NCBI GenBank assembly: GCA_014801655.1
Contig: JAAVDT010000002.1
Location: 1 to 8,843 of the forward strand
Source of the DNA: Bacteroides sp.
Lineage (GTDB): Bacteria; Bacteroidota; Bacteroidia; Bacteroidales; Muribaculaceae
Direction of reading: 5' to 3'
Length of the DNA: 8,843 bases
The notes beneath the pieces were generated by a model. The model saw nothing but the letters and a program-made list of their open reading frames with translations, was not told the origin of the DNA and searched no databases. This document shows, one piece after another, positions 1 through 7,700 of this stretch; position 1 is the first letter of the stretch; each line of letters begins with the position of its first letter. A program made the translations under genes and the position numbers.

Positions 1-7
1 ATTGCTG

Positions 8-33
8 GCAGGTTGCTCCTCAGCAGAGCCTGC
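8..33. other. Imperfect hairpin at the left edge
   Basis: The arms GCAGG (8-12) and CCTGC (29-33), together with TGCT (14-17) and AGCA (22-25), can pair around a CCTC loop with a small internal bulge. If the leftward promoter at 54-84 is real, this would lie in the leader of the leftward transcript. There is no T-tract good enough to call a terminator in either direction. It may be chance structure or part of a gene cut by the edge. Confidence 0.2.
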
Positions 34-53
34 TTCCTCTTCAACTTTCAGTA

Positions 54-84
54 GCAAAGTTAGTTATAAAAAAACAATCCACAA
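54..84 (-). promoter_or_regulatory. Possible leftward Bacteroidota-type promoter
   Basis: Read on the minus strand, TAACTTTGC (62-54) matches the Bacteroidales -7 consensus TAnnTTTG. An upstream TTG (84-82) lies 19 nt away, which fits the -33 box distance, and the sequence between is T-rich. It points off the left edge, so the gene it would drive is not visible. No ATG follows on the minus strand within the window, so the start codon must lie outside. The -33 box is only a partial match (ATTG rather than TTTG). Confidence 0.4.
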
Positions 85-139
85 TACAAACGTTAAAATA
101 AAGTTAAAGTTACCTTCGCCTATTGCACCACAACATAGA

Positions 140-210
140 AGGGACGCACGGCTCGTGCGTCCGATTGAGAATCAGCATTTTATCGTCGGACGCACGAGCC
201 GTGCGTCCCT
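140..210. repeat. Nested palindromic doublet, REP-like element
   Basis: Two 25-nt arms (140-164 and 186-210) are exact reverse complements of each other, separated by 21 nt. Each arm is itself a palindrome: GGACGCACG, a 3-nt centre (GCT or AGC), then CGTGCGTCC. The element can therefore form either two small hairpins or one long cruciform. This nested organisation is typical of REP/BIME-type elements mobilised by RAYT (TnpA-REP) transposases. From memory, similar GGGACGCACGGCTCGTGCGTCC units recur in gut Bacteroidales intergenic regions, but copy number cannot be checked here. It sits between the leftward promoter region and the end of the small membrane gene. Confidence 0.75.
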
Positions 211-213
211 ACA

Positions 214-232
214 ATTCGGGTAAAGCCCGAAT
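214..232 (-). terminator. Weak hairpin downstream of the small membrane protein gene
   Basis: ATTCGGG and CCCGAAT form a perfect 7-bp stem around a 5-nt loop, about 40 nt past the stop codon of the minus-strand gene. It is in the right place for a terminator. However, no T-run follows on the minus strand (the next bases are TGTAGGG), so intrinsic termination is doubtful. It adjoins the REP-like doublet and could equally be an accessory part of that element. Confidence 0.3.
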
Positions 233-271
233 GAAATCAACCCCACTCGACTTCAGCAAACAGCATTTACA

Positions 272-472
272 CTAACGATGTCCATTTCTTTGCCCCTCAT
301 CCTTGAAGGGCGACTGCTCCAGCGCCTTACGCTCCTTTTCAGTCAGCTCACGGCGCTCCGGCCGCAAGCGCCGCAGCGAAGCCAACCCGCGCCACACCGT
401 GATGCGATAAACAACCACGACCACCAGCAGCGCCACCCAAAACCACCAAGGCAAACCAAACAAACTCATCAT
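272..472 (-). CDS. Small single-pass membrane protein, unknown function (66 aa)
   Basis: I do not recognise the family. The protein begins MMSLFGLPWWFW and has one strongly hydrophobic helix (about residues 7-22, rich in Trp and Val). A basic stretch follows (VWRGLASLRRLRPERR), then a charged, probably helical tail containing LTEKERKALE. This suggests an inner-membrane anchor with a short cytoplasmic tail. The reading frame opens one codon earlier with TTG, but the ATG at 472 is preferred; the adjacent ATG at 469 is equally possible. Reality is supported by G/C-ending codons through the charged half, protein-like composition, and a good Bacteroidota promoter about 30 nt upstream (503-534). 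No Shine-Dalgarno is seen, which is normal in this phylum. The overlapping plus-strand frame is rich in Pro, Gln and His and looks like a shadow. Confidence 0.65.
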   Translation of the reverse strand: MMSLFGLPWWFWVALLVVVVVYRITVWRGLASLRRLRPERRELTEKERKALEQSPFKDEGQRNGHR

Positions 473-502
473 CAATCAATTTTAAAAGAGCATTTCACAC
501 CC

Positions 503-534
503 CAAAATTAACCAATCCTCCCCACCCCACCAAA
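503..534 (-). promoter_or_regulatory. Bacteroidota promoter for the small membrane protein gene
   Basis: Read on the minus strand, TTTG (534-531), a 20-nt spacer and TAATTTTG (510-503) match the Bacteroides consensus TTTG, 19-21 nt, TAnnTTTG. Transcription would begin around 495-500, giving a leader of about 25 nt before the ATG at 472. Both boxes match the consensus exactly. The start site itself is inferred. Confidence 0.65.
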
Positions 535-603
535 TAAAACCACCCACAATCCCCCAATCCGGCTCCTCAACCCTAAAAAACACACCCAAAAAAGCCACAA
601 TAA

Positions 604-635
604 TTTGGCCAAATGAAAATTATGCCATAAATTTG
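604..635 (+). promoter_or_regulatory. Bacteroidota promoter for the exported protein/RHS operon
   Basis: TTTG (604-607), a 20-nt spacer and TAAATTTG (628-635) match the Bacteroides -33/-7 consensus exactly. The expected start is near 640-643, leaving a leader of roughly 55 nt before the ATG at 696. This is the only good promoter I find for the plus-strand genes. It probably drives the 352-residue protein, the RHS protein and perhaps the lipoprotein as one transcript. Confidence 0.7.
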
Positions 636-695
636 CGACCATAGGTCACCCACCTCCCCGCCCCCGTCAACCAATCACCAATCATCCACCTTGCC

Positions 696-1754
696 ATGAA
701 TCGAGTCTTTGCCACTATATTTTTGCTTTTTTCTTTGTTTGCCCGGGCAACCGGGGTACATGGCGACGCTGTGCTGATTCGTGCTATGAATGGACTGGCT
801 GTGGAAGGTGCGATTGAGCGGGATTCTGTTTATTCTGAGGGTATTTTCGATTTTTCCGGCTTGCAACATGCCGGCCCGATAAGTGCCCGATATTTCGGGC
901 GGGGAGATTCTATCGTTATGGAGCTGATGCCAGATTGCCGCACTGATTTCGCTACCGATTCTATTGGTGATAAAAAGATTATTCGCCTGGAAGGACGCAC
1001 TTGGCGTGCTGAAATAGACAGTTTGGCTATTGACGGTTTCTCCACCCATGCCAATTCGGCCTCAATGAGCGTGGACCTTTCCAGTCGCTTTACCATTCAT
1101 GGCGTATCCCAACAGAAATCGTATGCGGGCTATACCGTAATTTTCGAAGCCGGCGACACGCTCCGCGATGTGCGTCTACTTTGCATTGATTTCCACGGAA
1201 ACTCAAAGGCTTTATATGGAGATTCTCTCTCATCCTCCCTGTCACTTACTCGATGCTATTGGTTTGCGCCGGATTCGCAATGGCCTGTGGCTGTAGCCAC
1301 AAATGTTGATTCAAATTGGGGTGGCGAGTTTCAATCACTCTATCTTTTCCCCGAGTCGATGCAAAGCCTTGCTCACGAAAACGAATCTTCATCTCTGACA
1401 GACTCACCCTATAAAAACGTGACATTTAAGCCCGTAGACAATCCAACTGTTGCCCGCCATGTTACAAACATTCCGAATGTCATGCGCTCGTTACGCAGCG
1501 ACACGTCCGACGGCTTTACTGCCGATGATATTCAGACATCCATAAATGGAAATCAGTTAATTATCCACCATAGAGATGGCGATGAGGCAACGGATTTTAT
1601 ATTGTGTGACCTTCTCGGAAGAACGATACCCGCATCCACATCCGTCGGAAATCAGATTACATTCTATCATCTTCCGACCGGTGATTACATCCTGAGCTAT
1701 ACAATCAACGGCGAACGCCAAAGTCAGAAAATCTACATACCCACGACCCGATGA
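696..1754 (+). CDS. Exported protein with T9SS-like C-terminal tail, upstream partner of the RHS gene (352 aa)
   Basis: The function is not recognised. The N-terminus is a Sec signal peptide: NR, then a hydrophobic run (about residues 4-15), with likely cleavage near residues 18-23. The body (about 24-270) is rich in beta-prone, aromatic and Ser/Thr residues, without a motif I can name. The last ~75 residues resemble a type IX secretion sorting or por-tail domain: a strand with CDLLGR (about 304-309), then LPTGDYILSYTINGE and a closing K-I-Y-I strand. Such tails also occur in Bacteroidales that lack T9SS, so the secretion route is uncertain. The TGA stop overlaps the ATG of the RHS gene (ATGA, 1751-1754), suggesting translational coupling and a shared role. 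A good promoter lies at 604-635. The start is supported by the signal peptide beginning directly at this ATG. Confidence 0.8.
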   Translation: MNRVFATIFLLFSLFARATGVHGDAVLIRAMNGLAVEGAIERDSVYSEGIFDFSGLQHAGPISARYFGRGDSIVMELMPDCRTDFATDSIGDKKIIRLEGRTWRAEIDSLAIDGFSTHANSASMSVDLSSRFTIHGVSQQKSYAGYTVIFEAGDTLRDVRLLCIDFHGNSKALYGDSLSSSLSLTRCYWFAPDSQWPVAVATNVDSNWGGEFQSLYLFPESMQSLAHENESSSLTDSPYKNVTFKPVDNPTVARHVTNIPNVMRSLRSDTSDGFTADDIQTSINGNQLIIHHRDGDEATDFILCDLLGRTIPASTSVGNQITFYHLPTGDYILSYTINGERQSQKIYIPTTR

Positions 1755-4700
1755 ATAATCTGCGCCTCATATTGCTAAGTTTCAGCATCCTCCTTCTCCG
1801 GAGTATGCCGACAGCACATGCGCAGACTTCGTCCAATGCTCCGACAAGCGCATCTCAACCCTTCTGGGCCGCCATGACAGCCGAAGAACTCGTCGTCGCC
1901 CCCTCGCCGGAGGTCGGAACTATGCCCGAGCTTAAATCTGCGGAGGTCGACATGTCGACAGGCACGGCCACTCTGGCGATACCCCTTGGCGGATGGTCAG
2001 TAGGCTCAACCCCGGTGTCAATCGGCCTGAGCTATCGCATCGGAGCATTCAAAACCGAGGAGGAAGCCGGGTGGATCGGCTTAGGATGGAACCTTCAGGG
2101 AGGAGGTGCCGTTACACGCAGTTTTGTAGGACAACCCGATGAATCTGTGGATTTTGACCTGCGAAAAGGTGTGATAACCGATGTTGACTATTTTGACCGT
2201 CTGCTGCGCTATCGCACAGATGCCAATCTCGACCGCTACAGTTATCACTGTCCGGGAGGTTCGGGACAATTCGTGATTTACGGGGGTAACATAATTCAGC
2301 TTGGCAAAAGCAACGACAAAATAGAGTTCATGGGCGAATTGACTGATGGTGTCCGAGATTTCCGCATCATTACTCCCGACGGTACCAGCTATGAATTCTC
2401 CGAACGCGAAACGTGTGAATACCGATACCTTGCAGTGGACACATATGGAAACCCCGGATATACAGCCGTTTCCACATGGCACCTGAAACGTATAGTCCTG
2501 CCCGAAGGTGCCGATACCATCCAATATGAATATGATAATTCGATTCGCTATAGTCGTATTCACTCGCGCTATACACAGACTCTGACCCTGCGTTACGACC
2601 CATATGATGAGAGGCGCCTGTATTATCTCAAATCCGGCCCCGGAGAATCCTCCACCCATTCCACCACAATAGAGTATCTTCCAACAATCTCACGGATATA
2701 TAGCCGCACAGGTTCGGCCATTTTCAGCTATGATACATCCGACAGAAACAAGAAATTCATTAAATCTATCACGATTAAGGATTGCGATAATAAAAACGTG
2801 CGTATAATCCTTCTAAAGGGGAATCAAGAAGTTTCCCGACGGAAACTGAATGAAATCACTGTCACGGATGGCGATGGTGAAACAATCGATCACATGGAAT
2901 TCACATATTATGATGACTCCGGTAATCGTGTCGGTGACTATTTCGGGTACACCAATTCTCTGTCACAATCTCCAATCGTTACCGATATGTCAACTTTACT
3001 TGATCACAACACGTTGGACCCGAACCCAAGACGAAAACCTGATTTCACACATGCAACAGCAGGAGCTTTAAAAAGTTTTCTTTCTGCAACTGGTGTCGTA
3101 ACCGAATATCAGTATGAGCCGAACACCATCACCTATCGTCGACCCTCTCCCCGCATATCATATGCACTAACGTCAGATACGCTCGTAACATCTTTCCCTT
3201 CAACCCCTCAGATTCCTGACACAATATACAATCCAATTCCGGATAAAGAGGAAACGGACTCTACGGTTACTATTGGAATCAGACTGAAATCCATAAAGCT
3301 GACCGACCGTATCTCCGGACGAAATCTGACACGCGCATTCACTTATTCCGGTGGACTCTGCAATATCGATTTCAACAAGCTGAGCATATCCGATTTCATC
3401 TCGATTTCAGGTTTGCAGTGGTTCTATCAAGCCGGTACAATTCTGCTTGTCACTGTCAACGATACTTCAAGCACACTCCTTTATGGTTCTCGTTCGCCGG
3501 GCTATAGGTTTGAGAACGCATCTATTTTCTATGGTAATGTAACCGAAACCATCAGCGGTACGGCTCTGGACCAAGCGATAAAAACTGATTATGAGTTTGA
3601 TCTCAGCCGGTGCCCGCTGACATATGTCGGCGGCGGTCGCGAAATGGATAACATCCAACATTTTGACAATACGCGCTCTCTATATGTCGGAGGGGGGGCT
3701 GTCGGAGCAACCGAAGTCCAACTCAGACGGTTCGGTTCCCATGTTGTCCGCGGTTATTTCCGCGAACATATCGGCGGGGCAACGCCTGAATTAAAACGAC
3801 GCACAGTCTACCGCATGAAAGACGGTCAATACACTCCGGCTTTGTCTGAAGAACTATTCTACCGTACTGTTGATTCCTCTTGTGTCGTCACCGGTCTTCA
3901 CTACGAATTGCTGGTCAGATTGGTCAGGAAATTTCCGCAAGAGGCATTGGTCAACGCGCTGCGCTCTGCCAACGACATCAGCTATTTCAATCTCGATGTT
4001 GAGTCTTCAGTAAGAGTGGTTGATTCCATCGCCACTATGCAATATTTTCCCGATGGATCTACACGTCTGCGAACTTCGCGGCTACACTATACTGATTTTC
4101 GTCCCCAAATTCGTCCGGGTGGTCACGTCATATTCCCTGCCGATCAGCTCACTGACCCATCAAACGATTTCGCATTGCTTCCCGATGAAACATTAGAGGC
4201 CGACTCTATTTACATAAGTGGCAAGTTGCTGCTGCCCATAGGCGAAACTGTCAGAGAGGGCGGGCACACAATGCAACGCCGCGCTGAGGTGTCGTCAATG
4301 GTCTCCAAAGGATTCTTCGCCGATGCCACAGCCCGCGGACTCCAGACGCTCCCGATTCGCGAAACATGGGTGATGAACGGATGCGACACGCTCCGACGAA
4401 GCTACAGCTACGGTCGGTTCCCTGCTGCCGGCGGACTGATGGTTACACGCCCTTATTCCATAACTACCGCTATAAACGGTTCTGTGTCTGAAACACTTTC
4501 GATTGGAGAATATAGTCTATTCGGCCGTCCGCTTTCAGTCGGCCGCACCGGACAACCCGCGATGCTCTACACATGGGGCTACGGCGATGACCTGCCGACC
4601 TCAATTTCAGTGGCCGATGCGATGGTAAAACCCGGCAAACAACTCACCACGAAATATGAATATGCTCCCGGCATTGGCTGCACGCGCATCATCTCCCCCT

Positions 4701-7700
4701 CGGGTCGCAATCAATCTTTCACATATATTGGCTCCCGACTCAACAATGTTTACGATTCCGAAGGTCACCGCCTGCTCTCCCACGTCTACGAACTCCATTC
4801 TATGACCCCTGGCCAGTTTGCCGGTCGCAATGTCATTGCAACACTCAGCTTCCTGTCCGACAATGATTTTTCCGTAAACCTGAAACATTTCGACGGCTTC
4901 GGCTGTCAGGTTGCCCAAGTCAGCGAGGGGGCGGGAGCAGATGGAGGTGATGTGGCCTCTGTCACCCACTACGATGCTCTCGGGCGACCCATTGCGTCGT
5001 GGGTACCGCTTCCGCTGTCGGCCGATCAGCTCAGCGATGCCATGAAGAGAGACACTCCGCTGCAGTCGGCAGCTCTCGCCGAGTTCGCCGATGCCACGGC
5101 TTTCTCCGCCATGACTTATCCCCCAGGCGAGGCCTCCGACCGGCCGCAGACTGCCACCATCGCCGGCTCTGACTTTGAAGCCCACCCCTCGCGCTCCGAA
5201 CTGACCTGCTCAAACCCCGCTGATGAGCATCGCCGCGTCATGCGCTTCCGCTGGGATGGCTCGCGCCTTAGCGCCGACGGCTTCTACGCCGCAGGCGAGC
5301 TCTCGGCAGTGCGATCCGAAGATGGCGACGGCCGCGTCACATACATCTTCACCGACTGCCTCGGCCGCACGGTGCTGCAACGTTCACTTGCCGACGACGA
5401 CCGCCTCGCCGACACATACACCATCGCCGACCCCTGGGGCAATCCCCTCCTTGTCATTCCACCCGAAGCCTCCGAGCAGCTGGGCTGCTTCGGCGAAATC
5501 TCAATGACCGATTCTTTCGTCGACAATCTCATCGATCAATATTGCTACGTCTACCGCTACGACTCGCGCCTTCGCCTACGCTCCAAGAAGATTCCCGGAT
5601 GCTCACCTGTGGAGTTTGCCTACGATGTCGACTCTCGGCTCGCTTTCACACGCGATGGCAATCAGGCCATGGAGGGTCGCCGCTCTTTCGTGCTCTACGA
5701 CCCGCTGGGACGCACTGCCGTCACCGGAACATGCCGCGATGCCCTCAGCGACCTCATCTGGACTGCCGACAACAGCGCCATTCCTCCGATGACGGCCACC
5801 GCCGCCTCAGGCCTCCCCTTTGCCTCCACATTTTGCGGCTCAGGCTATCAGGTGTCGTCTGAAATGGCCGCCGACCTTGCCGAAGCATCGCTGCTCACCT
5901 CTACTTTCTACGACGACTACACTTTTATCCCCGCCGACCGCTCCGCGCAGTTTCTCTCCGCAGCCGGTTCCGCATCTGCAATCTCCTCACCCAAAGGTCT
6001 CGCCACCGGTTCACTCACCGCCGTACTCGGCCCCTCCTGGCTCGCCGACACCATCCCCCCTCTGCTCGCCGCCACATTCTACGACCGCGAGGAGCGCCCC
6101 GTTCTGACCATCTCCGACACACACCGCGGCGAAACTCTACTGACCGCCACAACCTACAATCTCGCTTCGCAGCCACTCTCCGTGCGCTCATCAATTCTTG
6201 CCCCCGACGGCTCGGAGACTGCCATCGTCTGCCACACCACCTACGACTCTCATGGACGCCCCGTGACCTCGTCGCTCGACTATAATGACCAGTCATTCAA
6301 CCTCGGCAGATCCGCCTACGACCGCCTCGGCCGCCTCTCTGCCGTCACCTCCGAGGGTGACATTACCCGCACTTCATCCTACGACCTCCACGGCTGGCTC
6401 TCCTCATGGCAGTCGCCCGGACTGTCGCAACAGCTCCTCTACGCCTCCGGCCCGCAAGCTAACCACACCGGACGCATTAGCTCCAAACTCACCACAATCG
6501 ACTCCGACCTGCGCCGCTATGACTATACCTACGACCGTCTCGGCCGACTCTCCGCAGCCCGCTTCTCCTCATCCACCACTCCCGAGGCCGACTTCTCCAC
6601 CGCCTACGACTACGACCTGCAAGGCAACATCCTCCAGCTCAACCGCCGCGGACTGATAGCCCCCGGCCTTTACGACGAAATCGACCGCATCTCCGCCTCC
6701 TACCATGGCAATCAGCTCATCGGCCTCAGTGAAGGTGCGCCCACCGTGCTGCTCGAAAACTCCCTCGACATGCCGCAGGGCCACTGGCCCTCGGGCTTCT
6801 ACTACGACCGCAACGGCAATCAGGTCTCCGACCCCTCGCGCGGCATCTTCGCCATCTACTACAATCCCCTCAACCTCCCGACCGGCATCACAATGAATTC
6901 AGGTGCCCGCTTCGACTACCTCTATTCCGCAGCCGGCACAAAACTCGCCGAAATCATCTACGAACCCGGTGAGTCCGGCACTCCCGCCATCCGCCGCGAC
7001 TACGCCGGCATCTTCGAATACGAAAACTCATCCCTCGCCCGAATCTCCCTCTCCTCCGGCTACATCACTCCACTCGATTTGAAGCAACCATTCCCGGGGG
7101 TGTTGTCTGATGCGGATGAAACCTCGTCAACCATGGCCATACTTCGGCCTCTCAAAACCAACGCCACCTACCACATCTACGCCTTCGACCACCAAGGCAA
7201 CGTCATCGGCGTCTACAACACCAAAACCGCTACCCTCGAACAAACCACCGACTACTATCCCTACGGCCTCCCCCACGCAACTGCGACATACCACTCAGAT
7301 TGCAACCGTCGCCTCTACTCAGCCAAAGAGCTGACCTCCGAAGCCGGCCTAAACACCTACGACTTCGCCGCCCGCTGGCAGTCCCCAGCTCTCCCCATTT
7401 TTACCACACCCGATCCCTTAGCCGAACAAACACAATCAATCGGCGTCTACGTTTTCTGTGGTGGTGACCCTATTAATCGAATTGACCCAACAGGAATGAT
7501 ATTTAAAAATGAAAAGGACCGAACATTATTATTGAATGAACTAAATAAGCGAAAAAGTCATCTGCAACAAGAAATTGACAATATTAATAAAAATGGAGAA
7601 CATGATTCTGACGGTAAATTATTGCCGAAGGCTCAAACAAAACTTAACGAGTTAAAAATGCAAATGACACATATCGATCAAGCTATTTCAGACGTAAACC

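Larger units (their letters stand above)
473..695. other. Divergent intergenic control region
   Basis: This 223-nt gap separates the minus-strand membrane gene from the plus-strand operon and contains one promoter for each direction. The plus strand has no G at all from 491 to 560, and only three G residues from 491 to 600. The leader after the plus-strand promoter (about 643-695) is also C-rich and has no Shine-Dalgarno. It includes a short tandem CCAATCA-like repeat (about 669-685). I see no RNA gene or operator with clear dyad symmetry. Confidence 0.6.

Noticed and set aside
2..223. Open plus-strand frame of about 73 codons at the left edge, with an LAGCSS start resembling a lipobox
   Set aside because: It runs through the palindromic repeat, has low-complexity composition and lacks a signal-peptide hydrophobic stretch. 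The AGCSS match is at the very edge and could be chance.
278..511. Plus-strand frame opposite the small membrane protein
   Set aside because: It is rich in Pro, Gln and His with no domain-like pattern, and it has no promoter. The minus strand has a better protein and a consensus promoter.
856..900. Two adjacent hairpins in the 352-residue protein gene (CCGGC/GCCGG and GCCCGA/TCGGGC)
   Set aside because: They lie inside an intact coding frame with no T-run or regulatory context. They are probably incidental.
2081..2659. Long minus-strand frame of 192 codons inside the RHS gene
   Set aside because: It overlaps a clearly real RHS domain in sense, has no promoter, and its composition follows from the opposite strand.
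4607..5185. Long minus-strand frame of 192 codons in the GC-rich RHS part
   Set aside because: It is a GC-rich shadow with stops depleted by base composition. The YD-repeat protein on the plus strand explains the sequence.
1751..7440. YD repeats as a DNA tandem repeat or CRISPR-like array
   Set aside because: The units are degenerate at DNA level and irregularly spaced. They are protein-level YD repeats, with no regular repeat-spacer pattern.
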